From: Montifringilla adamsi
Taxonomy: Eukaryota; Chordata; Aves; Passeriformes; Passeridae
DNA: 64,000 nucleotides
Direction of reading: 5' to 3'
Assembly: GCA_017590115.1 (NCBI GenBank)
Contig: JAGGNK010009114.1
Coordinates: forward strand, 23,875,978-23,939,977
This document shows, piece after piece, positions 37,647 through 50,100 of the stretch (position 1 is its first letter; each line of letters begins with the position of its first letter). The notes beneath the pieces are model-generated. The model saw only the letters and a list, made by a program, of their open reading frames with translations. It was not told the DNA's origin and made no database searches. The position numbers were made by a program, and so were the translations under genes.

Positions 37647-40259
37647 TTTTCAGTGGCTTAGTGTTACTACTTGAAAGCTAATTATTTGCTGTAATTGCCT
37701 AAAGATTCTGTATTGCCTTTAAGTGGGGAAAAGAAAAACTAATGAAGTTGTACAATTAGAATAATCATACCTAATAATTAAATAAGGCTGGAAATTGCAT
37801 CTATGGAGCTGTTCTGCAGTGTTGTTTTTTTTAATGTCCTAATCTTAATGACTTTGCTGAGTCTTAAGAGCAGAAGCTTAAGAGAAATTTAATGTTCCCC
37901 ATCTACACTGGATGACCAGAGACTGTGCAACATCCCAACATAATTAAAATTCTAGCTGAAAGCCCAGCCAGTGTAATAACAAATGTAATAACATTTTGAT
38001 GCAGTTACTGCAATAATGTTTTGATTTTTACTGTATCATGTGAAAGTATTTTGGAATTAGGAAAAGCAAAATGGGCAGAAATAGTCTTTTGGCTTGCACA
38101 GATTCAGGAGAGGTCTCTGACCTGTGCTGTGGGTGTGCAAACCCTGACATCCTTTCTTGTAGCCACCTTCTGGTGAGCAGAGAGGGTACTTGGGGGATAT
38201 CTAGAGCAGTGAAGAGGGAGAAAATATCTTAAATAAAACTTGTTAGGCCAACACCACAAGCTGGGAGGGAAATACTTTGGCTGATAACTGGGGGCAAGTC
38301 TGTAATGGTTGTGGGCAGTAGAGCACCAGTTTGGCCACACCAGGTTCCAGAGAAAAAAAATAGTACTGTTTTTTTATTTTTTTTATCATTTTGAGGTAAA
38401 GATTATTTTTATGGGTTTTTTTTCTTTTTGTTTTTTTTTTTTTTTTTTTTTTTTTTCCCCTAGCTAGAGCACTCTCAATTTTCTTTATTTAGACTGTTTG
38501 CACACACATATTTTCTAGTGTTGGAATTCTCTGCTGCTTAATGTAAACACTGGGCAACATCTCGGTTATTTTATCAGGAGTGTTGCACTAAACATGAATG
38601 TGTCAACACATGAATAAACCTAGAAAAATTCAAAATAACTGGACAAGTAGCTTCTACTGCAGCCTTCAGCTGACTAAACTAATAGCAAATGAGAATGCCA
38701 TGGTGGAAATATTGAGACATGCAGTGCAGAAAACACATGAAATGCTAAATGAATCAAGAAAACCCTGACATCAAATTAGAACAGTGAAGCAAAACCTGAC
38801 TCCAGGAGAAGGAAAATGGAACTGAAGCTCCTGCTAAAATTGTGACAGGCTTTGGCTATAATCCACCATCTAAATCCATGTGCGTGTCCCCTGAGTTTAA
38901 CTTCGGTGTCACAAAAAAAAAAAAAAACCAAAAAAAGCACCCAGCCTGCAAAACACAGAACAACTGGGGTAAGTTTAAAAATTGTCTGCTTCTGCCTTTA
39001 CCCTAGGAAAAGGTGCTGCTGGCTCTGGAGTCACCTGGAACTTCTACCAAAGTGTGGAACAGCTCACAGTCTGGGAAGGGCATCTCAGAAACTCTCTGAG
39101 CCTTGCAAAATTGTCATTTAAAAGGCTCCTTCAACCTGGGAAGTTTAAAAAAACCCCAGAAAATAACCAGAAAAAAACTCAAACCAACTAAACAGAAGAT
39201 AGGAACAAACTTCCAACAGATGTAGCTGTCATTTAAAATTAAAGCAAAAAGCTGTGGTATGAAACCTTACGATGTGTGCAATCACCCTTGTTTCTAGCAA
39301 AGCAAAAGCAGCAATGTCTCCCAAAATAAATCCGTTAAAAATAAAGGAACAAAGTGCACCAACAGTAATTAAATCGAGGCACTGAGTAGAAGAGCTCTAC
39401 AATCTGTCCACACATGCATCCTATAGGTACCTCAAAGCCCTGTCCTCAAGGACCAATAATCCCTCCAAGAAGTGATTTACTTTCCTTGCCACAAAACGTG
39501 CTGAAACATGAAGCCATAAATTCTCCTGCTGAAAAGAGGAAAACATACCTGTCCTAAAAGTGAGAGGAGCAGGGAAGAGGAGTGGTTAACAAAACCCACA
39601 GCACTGAGCCTTGAGCCTGGGCAGGGGAGCGCTGCTGGAGGCCTTGGCTTGCGATCAAGTGCCTATGAAAGAAGCAGGGAAAATGATTGTTTTAAGAAAA
39701 AAGACACATTTCAAATAAGGCAGCCATCATATCGAACACAAATTTGTGGTGCTTCCAAAACAAAGCCCCCTGCTAACCTGGAAATAAAGAAATCTTCCCA
39801 AACTCATCTTTGCCAGGTCTGAACAGCACTTGTGTCCCCTCGGACAGAGGTGTGGATGGGACAGAAAACACCTCATGTCTCCAGAGCCTTTTTCAGTTTC
39901 TGGTTTCAGAAAGGATTGGGGGAATAGGTGATTGCATACCCAAAGTGGGAATAATTGCTGTCAGGTAAAGAAGTTTACTGTCATAGCCAAAATCCACTTT
40001 TACTCAAGTAACAGCAAGCTCTCTATGTATATTAAAAAAAAAAAGGCATAATGGAAATATGTCAAATATATCTAAATTCTGTGTATTTTACTTAACTAAT
40101 AAAAAAAATAATTTGGCCACATTTTTATTTCTGAAATTATTTCTTTCCCATTCTATGTGGATGTTTTTAAACCATCCTTCTGTGCTGTTTCACCTAATAC
40201 CTTAACACTTGCGTACAAGGAAACGTCATTTTCAGATTACTGCTGCTGCCACGCACATT
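37647..40259. other. No gene seen; intergenic sequence
   Basis: Unique-looking sequence with one long T-rich tract (38372-38458) and an A-rich patch (about 38911-38936). No coding signal recognised. Confidence 0.55.
38372..38458. repeat. T-rich tract
   Basis: T-rich low-complexity sequence ending in an almost pure T run of about 28 bases before CCCC. Confidence 0.9.
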
Positions 40260-40436
40260 AGAATTCCTTCCCAAGGGAATGAAATCCTAATTTTTAACAG
40301 CCAATCCAATTATTTGCATTTTAAATATCATCTTGATTAATCACTGACAAGCTGCTCGGTACGAGACACCAGTCAAGAGAATGTATTTTAAAAGTACTAT
40401 ATAATCAAGCCATTTAACCAAGCATTTTATATGTCT
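40260..40436 (+). repeat. 177-bp inverted repeat, copy 2
   Basis: Gap-free inverted partner of 32834-33010 with nine substitutions in 177 bases; 7.25 kb of unrelated sequence separates the two. Flanks do not match those of copy 1, so the boundaries are sharp. It contains no coding frame. See the findings for possible origins. Confidence 0.9.
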
Positions 40437-43400
40437 CAGGACAAAAACAAACCTCTGTCAATAAAATTACAAGGCATATCACAATCTACAACAGATGCTT
40501 TATTGAATTCTTTAAATATATTACTCCATTAGCATCAGTTCATGTCAGTGTGGCACGTCAGGTGAAGGCTTCTTAAATGAACACCAGATAAAGGATGAAC
40601 CTGTTGCAGCAATAGATTTACTGTTATGGATTTAAGAGGCCTCTGCTGTATTCACATTACTTTATTACCATTTAGCACATTCTAATTAAAAATAAAAAGA
40701 CTTCCCTTCTCCTCCTTCCCTTGTGCATTGAGAAGTGATTTAATTCTACAGAGAAAGAGCAAACGACAGATCAAAAGAAAATGTTAGACTATAAATTACC
40801 TGCTTCTCTGGACATATGGACTATTCATTAAGCATGAGGTTGAATGTTAGTTAAATTGCTTGGCTGTCAGATATGCTAATTCAACCGAGTCATTTTCTAC
40901 ATCGTGTACAACATTCCCTCGCTGTGATTTAGGGAATTGCTTCTCAACTGGAAGCTCTGGTTCCCAGAGACTCTCCAACCTCATCTTTGCTGGTGTGACA
41001 GGACTGGCACTGCCCACAAGGCCAGGCAGGTGTCTGCTCCACCACTACCACCCAAAACCTGATATTCACTTAATTAACCTGAGAAGGTAAGCAATCTCAG
41101 TGGATGAATAGCTAGGAAAAAAAAAAAAAAATTGCTAGGAATGGAAATGACAGCAGTACAGATTTGTCCTTCTCAGAGAAAAGCTCAAGTTTGCCTTTAT
41201 GGAAATGAAATGCTGGGCTCCCCATGTTTCAAAGTGTCCATGTCTTTAAAGACAGCCTGTGAATGGCAGGGCAAGGCAGGGAAATTGCACTCACAACAGA
41301 AATGGAGTTGCAGAAAAAAACTATGCTGTTGACAGCCTAGAAGTGTGTTAATGGGAGAGGGGGTAGCTCATGCCTTTTGGTACACTTGGAGGGGGTTGTG
41401 TAAAGGACCTACATTAGCACTACATTTTATTATTTAATTAAAACCTCCCACAGACATTTTTGTATTTATGCCAATTTTTGAGAGTGGAAAAATTGTTGTT
41501 ATTATGAATGAAAGTCCTGAATCCTCATTGTTGGATTTTTATTGGATTTTATTTAGATTTTGATGGTTCTTAACATTGATAAAAAATAATAATAAGACAA
41601 TTTGCGCTGGATAGATCCTGGCAAGAGTCTGCCAGAACCAGCTTAGCCTTAGCAGAGCTGAGTGAATGCAATTTAGCATTCTCCAGCAACCCTTTGCTCT
41701 TCCCAGGCTTCCTTTCATCAGAGACTTGCCAAAGTGTTTTGAACTGCTCGGTTATTTCTGACTTAGATAAACACCCTGTAGGAAACTAGATTAATACTAG
41801 TTCACAATGGGAAACCCTTATGACCCCCTTTCATTATTACCACTCCTATCATCATTCACATCATGAATAAAGATGTGGGGCATTGCTCCTGGAAATACAT
41901 TACGTTGCTAAAAGGCTGCATTTTTAAAGTTACCTTTGCCTTGCTGGAAGGGGAGAGGTGGTGCCAAGGCAGACTGTCTGGAAGAGCTTCACATTTGCCA
42001 AAGTGAGCTGACACTGTGAACCTCCAAAAAGCAAGGCTAAGAAACATTAAATATGCCTTAAACTGGGGATTTGTTTTCTTTAGGATCATTTAAAGCTTAC
42101 CTAGTCTCAGGTTAAAATGTTTCCCAGCTGTTGGATAGGGACAGATTAAGAAAGCTGAAGTTTAATCACAGCCTGGCATTGCACTTCAAAATGGTTTTTG
42201 CTGGATGAGTTTCCAACTCGAAGAGCACATAGTTAAAATTTATTTGGGACATTTTCCTACACAGTAAATTTACCAAAAGGAAATTCAGTTCTGTGAGAGG
42301 AGAGAAATCTTCTGTGTATGTCAAACTACTTGAGTCATTTGGACTATAATGAAGAACATGTTATCCAGCTTTAACTGGATGTTCATGTCAGGGAGAAGAT
42401 TTCACCTACTTAGCAGGAATTTGGTTATAGAAATCAGTCATTTCTCTGAAAAAGTACTGCTGATTAATCCTGTTGTGGCAGGAGTCGCCAGGAAATTTTG
42501 TTAACAGCCTTGAAGTTATTTTATTCAGAGAGAAGGCAAATCAGAATTTTTCTCTGGAAAAGCACTGTGTTTTTTTTAGTGTTCTCCTAAAGAGTGGCCC
42601 TTTGAGAGAAGTTGTCAGATAGTGGAGAACTTGTTTTTGCATTTTATTCTCCATCTTTCAAGGAAATTTCTAGGACAGAGCAGCTTCCTGGGAACTGAAA
42701 TGTGGTTCATGGGCTAAAGTTTTCAGCAGACTGGGTTGTGGTTTGCCTGAATATTCCCTTTTCCTCTGATGAGACTGGTGTGGATCTGCACAAAGTTAAA
42801 CTCAGACTGTAGTTAAACTGTAAATTAAGCCAGACTCTGCTTCACTGGTTTATCCTCCCTGAACTATTCTCTAAGGGCAATGCTAAGCACTCAAATGTAC
42901 ATAACTTATTAGAATGACATTGAAAGTCTGGCCAACTGGAGAGAGCATAAATCTGAATTAAAACGTCCACTTTTAAAGATTTTTCATTACTGACACTGAT
43001 TGCAATAGCTTTGCAATCATACCCCAAAAATGCAACTGTGCATGAGTTTGTAGTGTTTTATTTGTACATAATTATTATTTTGTCTCATTGGGAGTGGGTA
43101 CAGAAGGTTTGCAGTGGTTGGAAAGATGAGGGGAGGAGTTGGCAGTTCCCACTTCAGTACTCAGAGCTGCTAAACTTAAAATTCAAGCAACAATTCCATA
43201 AACATGAAATATGAGGGTGAGAAGTGATTTAAATTTATGAATGGGGAATAAAATTCTCCTGCTCTAAAACTCTCTTACCATTTGCTAATGGTAGAATGGT
43301 AGATAATGATGGAATGGTTTGTGAATTTACTTTGTGACTAAACTACAGATTAAAGCAGTTCTGAGCTTTCAGAACATCAGAGTTAGAAGACACACAGCAC

Positions 43401-45956
43401 TATGTAACTGTCAAGTATCACACTATATCCATAAAGAAAAACTCATTAAACAGCAGTGAAACTGCAGATGATTTGAAAGGTATCTAAATGTTTCTAAATT
43501 TAGCTCAATTAAAATAATAGACCAGTGTGAAAAATAGTGCTTAAGAAGTCTGAGGGGAGAAAAAATTAATTCTAGTGATCTAGTAGTCCGGGCTCTGTAT
43601 AAACAAAGCTCTAAAGATTCAGAAACAAGATACTGTAATTGAAGTCCATTAAAATCAATAGAGGAATAAAAAGCAGAGGGAAATAGCACAGGAAGGAAAA
43701 CATGCCAAGGGAGTTTCAGGGTACTGATTGTACCAAGGGAATTTCAAAATATCGAGTGCTCACCTGCAATTCCACTGAATAAACAAAAGCCATTGATGAT
43801 CTAGAACTGAGGAAGCCTTGGAAATCTGTCTGCTGGTAAATTTTGGCATGAAACTCTAAGGACATTATTCTACTGACCTCGCTCAGCCTGTGATTCCACC
43901 CCGTCCCTCTGTTTTTCCTTTTTACAAGGTGTGGACTATAAATAAGTCATAATGCTGAATCACACCCTTTCTGCAGTGCAACATTCTCTGATCTGCCTGC
44001 ATTTGCTTCATCTGAAAGGGCAAAGAAAAGTATTTACGTCTGTCCTTAGGCTTGCCACACTTTACCCTGTCAGCACCCAGTATCTCTAAAAATATATCTG
44101 TAATATATAGGGAGTTCTTGTTCCCACCCTGTCCTCTTCTCCCTCATGGCCACGAGGATCCGGAGGAGTCTCACCAGTTGTAGGAACTGTACACCAGCAG
44201 TGACAACTTTCATGCTCTGACTTCATGAGCCCGGCTTCAGCAGCAAAAGATTTTACTTCTATTTGTGTTTTCCATCTGCTTTTTCATCTTCAACTGTCAT
44301 TTTCATGACTTTCTCCCTATCTGTGAAAAATGTCATTTTTCTCATTCAGGGAAGTGCAATTTTAAAGAATGTGATTGTCATTTTTCCCATTCAGGGAAAT
44401 ACAGTTTTAAAAAAATGTCATTCTAAGTGTTGATGCTTTAGAAGAACATAAACTAGCATGAGATTTATAAGATATAATTAAATGAGATTTTGTTGGTTTA
44501 CCTTAGAGGAAATTTTCCCTTATTTTCCTGACTCTTCTCTCTATTAAAATAGCACAAAAACAGGGAAAAATCTGCAGCATCCCCATACAGCCACAATTTG
44601 AATTTACTGTGTTTGGGTACCCAGCAGACCCATTAGTGAGTATCATTACGTACAGAGAGTGCTTATTTCAGGAAGAGCATCATATTTGATTATAAACTGT
44701 GGAACACATATAATTTTAATATGCTGTATTGGCCAGATTAATTGGTCCTTCCTCTTACATTGTAAGTGGTCTCATTTATTTCAGTAGAGCACAAAATTAA
44801 GTTAAGGAACAAATAAAAGCAACAATGGGTCAATTTAATAGTCAGGAGGTTGCACAGCCTGCACCACTTTTTCTGCTTCCACTCCAGACAGGCTGCTGTG
44901 ATAATTTTAACTCTGCCTGGTTAATGATGATGTGAAATGCTGGCCAAGTATTGTACACCTTGCTCATGCCAGCAATCCCACTGAACCCTGGTGTTTATAG
45001 CAGTTTCTGTACTCCATCACCTGGATGCCATGAAATGAAGTAAGATAGTCCATTAATTTCTTTTAGTGCAGGACTGGCGAACTGAATACTGCACCAATTG
45101 ATGTGCTGAACAGGGGGCTGGGAGGTTGGAAATGTACCTGATGCTGCATCTTTGCACACAGCTCAAGTGAAAAATAATCATTAATCCATAAACAGCAAAA
45201 TGTATTTTTCAGAGGAATTTTTTTCCAATGAGAAATCAGCTGCTAAAATGGCTGCCATAGGAAAGTTTCCCCATTTCAAGTGAGGTATTTGTGTAAAATG
45301 GCTGATAAACAAAAGAAACAAGATTATTTTGTAGCCACTCTTGAAAGAAATTTTAGGCCCATCAAGCAAAGAGATGATGTGCTCCTGTGCCTATGAGTGC
45401 ATCCTTGCCTCAGAATTTCCTTTGCCTTCATTTGGTGGGCTAATTAATTCCCATTTATGTTTAAGTAAATGATTCTTCACAGCATTCACTGGCTTAGTCC
45501 TTATTGAATAAACATAAACAAAATTTATGGATAACTCTAAGCCCAAGTCCTTGAACTGCTGAGAGGACTGTCTTGAGAATTCAGCCTTCAATTCCCAACT
45601 TCTTAAAAAGTCCACAGTAAGTAATGATGCTCAGTATATCAGCCTGATACTGCCTCTGTGCATTAGCATTGCTTGGATGGTGTCCATAACTCTTGCAAGC
45701 TGAAGCCCACAGTAAAAACAAGCACCATCATGAGGCTTTTCTCCCTCAATAAAAATGTTTCTTTGCATGGAGACCTATAAGCCTATATCAAAACAACGTG
45801 TCTAACTAAATAGCCATTTGCTCAGTGGATTTTGGGGAGCTGAAAGGAGTTGAAAGGCACAAGTTTCAGTGGGCTAAGATGCTTGTCTGGCTTTATTTCC
45901 TCTGCCATCTTAAAGATGCTCAAAGGTGGGTGACATTGGATCGATTGATGTTGTTT
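40437..45956. other. No gene seen; AT-rich intergenic sequence
   Basis: Unique-looking sequence apart from an A run at about 41117-41131 and the 45-bp tandem duplication at 44331-44420. No recognisable gene, RNA or mobile element. Confidence 0.55.
44331..44420. repeat. 45-bp tandem duplication, diverged
   Basis: Both units begin TGTCATTTTT and contain CATTCAGGGAA followed by a TTTTAAA element (44331-44375 and 44376-44420). Several substitutions separate them, so this duplication is older than the one at 20907. Confidence 0.8.
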
Positions 45957-46325
45957 TCTCAGCCTGGAGAAGAGAAGGCTCTGAGGAGAACATTGAGGCC
46001 TTTCAGTACTCAGAGAGGGCTTATAAAAAAGGACAATGGTTTTTTACCTGGGCAGACAAGAGGGAATAATTTTAATCCAGATAGAGATTTTGATTAGGGG
46101 ATAGAGATTTTGATTAGGTATTAGGAAGAAGTTTGTGGCTGTGAGGTTGGTGAGGCGCAGGGTGCCCAGAGAAGCTGTGGCTGCCCCATCCCTGGCAGTG
46201 TCCAAGGCCAGGTTGGATGGGGCTTGGAGTAACCTGGGATAGTGGAAGGTGTCCCTGTCCATGGCAGGGGTTGGAACTGGATGAGCTTTAAGTTTCCATC
46301 CCATCCCAAAACATTCTCCAACTCT
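45957..46325 (+). mobile_element. CR1 LINE 3'-end fragment with internal micro-duplication
   Basis: CR1 landmarks in order are CTCAGCCTGGAGAAGAGAAGG, ATTGAGGCCTTTCAGTA, AGGTATTAGGAAGAAG, GCTGTGAGGTTGGTGAGG, GGTGCCCAGAGAAGCTGTGG, GTCCAAGGCCAGGTTGGATG, GATAGTGGAAGGTGTCCC, CATGGCAGGGGTTGGAACTG and CCCAAAACATTCT. It ends just before the terminal short repeats. A 20-bp unit is duplicated inside it (46080-46119). Confidence 0.95.
46080..46119. repeat. 20-bp tandem duplication inside the CR1 copy
   Basis: GATAGAGATTTTGATTAGG occurs twice in direct succession (46080-46099 and 46100-46119). Ordinary CR1 has a single such segment before the TATTAGGAAGAA element, so the duplication arose after insertion or in the source copy. 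Confidence 0.9.
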
Positions 46326-46443
46326 CTGCCTATGGAGCAAAGCAATCTGGCATTTCAGAAATATCAACAGGAGTGAAGTTTACTAATGTCCCTGTAAGTG
46401 GTTCCTTTTAGATCTTCAGGAAAAGGCATAAAAATTAATGTTT

Positions 46444-46473
46444 ATAAAATAAAAATAATGATTTTTATTTTAT
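46444..46473. repeat. 13-bp perfect inverted repeat (A/T hairpin)
   Basis: Arms 46444-46456 and 46461-46473 are exact reverse complements around a 4-bp loop (AATG). The arms consist only of A and T. Confidence 0.85.
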
Positions 46474-47006
46474 CAAATCATTGATAAGTGATTTTAATAA
46501 TACTTAATTTCGCATTGGTGGTATCTACTAATGTCATACTGCCATTGCCTTTGGTTAAATTAGGGGAAGAAAACTGAGTATGGGCCTGACCCATGGGCAC
46601 TGTGCCAGTGTAAGAAATCTGCTTGAGAAACAAAAGCAGGCAGGTATTTAAAAGAAAAAAAGCAGATAAACAAACAAAACTACATTTTCACTTAGAAAAG
46701 GAATTTTAAAGACTAAACAGGCACAGGCACTGTAGGAGAAGATAGGCAGCATTTTTAGAAAATATCCAGACTACAAGGGCAGTAAAATTAAAATAAAAAT
46801 GGAGCAACTTAATGAAAAGAACAAAAGATTCCAAAAGCATTTGAGTACCTGTTTTATATAATGAAGAATTCAAAGGAAAAGAAGAAAAATAATGAATTTT
46901 AAATACTGTTTTCAGTAGTACCTAAGTCTCTAATCAAAAACAGAAGCCCTTGTACAGAGCACAGCAATTATAGTTATCAAATACAGTGTGCAAGTTTATT
47001 TCTTTG

Positions 47007-47160
47007 GACTTTTTCTTGTTTCTTCTTTTTCCTTTTATTCTTTCTTTATTACTCCGTTATTTCTTTTTCTCTCTTCCTTGCTTTCTTCTCCCTTACATGT
47101 GTGCACTGTTCTTTTTTCATATTTTTCCAGTGTCTTTTTTTGTTTTCATTAAGTTATTTC
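47007..47160. repeat. Pyrimidine-rich low-complexity tract
   Basis: About 150 bp dominated by TTTC, TTCTT and TTTTT units on the plus strand, with scattered purines. It explains the open frame at 46986-47183, which is a low-complexity artefact. Confidence 0.75.
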
Positions 47161-50100
47161 TAGAAAACCTTAAGGTGGCATAGTGAAAACGTGTGAAAGC
47201 CACTCTTGTTGATTCCTGTAATACAAAATTTTTAAAAGTGTGTTTGGCCTATGACTGTGAATAATTCTATTTAGGCCCCAAGAATGTAACATGACCCCCG
47301 TGGAACAATATTGTTTGTTACCTGTTAAACTGTATTTTGTAAACACAAGGATGTCTCCCAGAGGGATTAGATACCAAAGTCCTTTGGCATCAGAGCTCTG
47401 ACAAGAAGATAAAATAGGAAATTAAGCAGGTGAAAATCATTTATCTGCAGGTGAGTTTCCTTTGCTGAGACTGCAGACTCCAAAACAGAATTTACATTGG
47501 TATCATCCTCAACACCAATGGCATCAGACAGGAAATGTCTGATATTATAAACTAGCCCATACTCAGCCCCTTAGCAGCAATGATCACACCAATCATTTCA
47601 ACATCAAATACACTACAGCAAAAGTATGAGTAGCTTTAAATCATTTTTCTTTAGAGTGGTTTATCTTGTTGACTCTCTCTCTCTGTCATTATGTATCTCT
47701 CTCCTTTTTTTTAAGGCTTACATAATTTAGCATCAGAAAGAGTTGGGAATGAAATTGTCTACATTAGAAAAAAATAAAAAAATAAGGCAAGTAAAGCAGA
47801 AATCATTTGTTTATTTTATCCCCAGATCCTACGAAAACCATAAAAAAAGTACTTCAGAATCTCTATCTCTGCCCATTTTGGAAAAGCAAAACACAAGAAA
47901 ACTGTGGCTAGAAGCAGAAAAGCTGCTGTTGAATAATTTACAGTGTAAAGAAACACATGCACATCTCGCTTTTCTCACTTCTTCAACTGATGCCAAGCTT
48001 TGTGAAATAACACATCTTGCCAGACATATCTGAATGTCATCCCACCCCCAGGATTTTCTACAGAAGACAACCTAGCATGCTGCAACATTCATACATGAAA
48101 TAGTTTTTGTTTTCTGCCATTATCAGGGCAGAGGAATGTTTTGATATACACAGACTAGTTCCTCACATCACTGCTGATCTCATAAACGTAATAAATATCA
48201 ATAAGGCAATATGAAGCCTCCAAAATTATTGATGCCCATTGATAAAATCTCCATTTCAAGAAAATCTTAAAGACATTTTAAGAAGCTGATACACAGAGCT
48301 TTTAAAAGGCACTGCTGATCATCCTCTATCATGTCTGCAGCTTCTAAGTCTTCCAAGCTGTTCATTTTCAGGGAGATTTACATTAGAGAGAAAATTAAAG
48401 GGTTTAGATTAAGCATGAAGATTTTTAGATTACAAATAATAAACCAAACCTGAGTGTCTGAATAAACCAAATTATTGAGATTTTCAGGCTCACCTACAAG
48501 ACTGTTTCTTTTATTACTAGTTCTTGCACTTCTGACAATTCAAGTTTTAACTGGAAAGAAAATAAATCCATTCCTTCAAAACAAAATTACTGTAGAATTA
48601 GCATAAAACAGAGTTTAATATTTGTTTTTCAGCAAGATGCTTGATATGGTAGATTTTAACTAGAAAAGAATAGCTCTGCATTTCCTCTACTAGGGAAAGA
48701 CTTAGGAAAAAAGTAAAATTATGTTGCTTTAGTATTTCCTTGAGAGACCTCCTCTTTTCCACTTCTTTTATGATTTATGAAGTCCCCAAAAGAGAATCAC
48801 TTATGACATAAAAGAGGAAAAAGAACAGAAGCCATTTTCTTCCAGCTTCTGTGGACAATGCTGTAAGTAGGAGTTGTCTCTTTTTCACCCAAGAATCATT
48901 TTCACTTGGTTATCAATACTGACAATTTTGCCTGTTTAGGAAAGGCATGATTGGTTTTGACAGGTCCTGGTGAAGGATGCACCCAGTTGTGTGCAGCTCT
49001 CAGGCTCTCTGCTCTGATTCCTGTCCCAGCACATGAAATCTCTGTTTTCCAGCAGCTCAGGTGCCCTCCTCTTCTGAGGAGATCAATTTCCTCGCAGCCA
49101 GTAAATGAACGGGTGAAGACGCTGCTGCTCCAAAAATCATTGCTGGGCACTGGTGGTTCACAGTGAGGAGAGGAAAGAAGCCAGTGAGTGATTCCTGCAG
49201 TTAACCTTCACACACACACAGACGGGAGCAAGAGAAAGTGCCACGGAGAGCGGAGCTGCAAAATCTGATCAGAAAGACAAACGCTCTTGATGGAAAGTGA
49301 TCTTTCACCATCAGCTCCTTGGTTCAAACCCATTCAAAGGCCGCGAAATTAAGCAAGGTTAAAGGGCTGAAGTTACTGAGAGCCCAAGGCTCCAAGAGTT
49401 TCCTTGTCCTCTCTGTGTACTTAAAAGGAAAATACAAATGCATAGCAATACCTGCTAAAAATTTCAGTGAAATTTGAATGCCCTTTGAAAACTACAGAGA
49501 AATAGAGTTAATGCATTTCATGTATGCTCCTGCTTCTAATGGTAAACAGGGCTATATTGTCCCAGAAATTAAAGGAGTTAAAAGTTGCGTGGGAAAATGA
49601 ACACTGTCCATAATAACAACAAAATATAGAAAGTGGTGATAATGATAAATAAAAGTAGATTTGTGATATTTGTTTGTGAGATTAACTGTGATATTAATCT
49701 CAGAAGTGGATAGATAGCTAAATATAATCAAATCAAATTAAAATTGGTTATAAGAACATAATACATTATCATATTATTTCTTTTTCCCACAATAATATCT
49801 ACTGAAAGGTCAGTCCCCAGAAAATCAATTGCATCTCACACTTCAGCACACACTCACCAAAACTTTTAACCCCCATTTGCACTTAAGCTGGAGTAGAGAT
49901 GGTTAACAGAGGTTTCTATCAAAAATGCTAGCCTAAGAAATATCAGCACCTTCCAGATATGCCACTGACCATATGGTGAGAAGCACCTGCACAGGTACCC
50001 TCTTAAAATGTTTTCCTTTACAGAAAATGCTAGAAAATTTAAATATGGGCCCTTTCTCTTCCATTCAGGCAACATTTACATTATCTGAAGTTTTCAAAAT

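Noticed and set aside
46986..47183. Plus-strand hydrophobic frame rich in F and L
   Set aside because: Translation of a pyrimidine-rich low-complexity tract; such tracts mimic membrane segments.
49319..49332. GGTTCAAACCC resembling a tRNA T-loop (box B)
   Set aside because: No matching box A, acceptor stem or anticodon arm at the right distances upstream.
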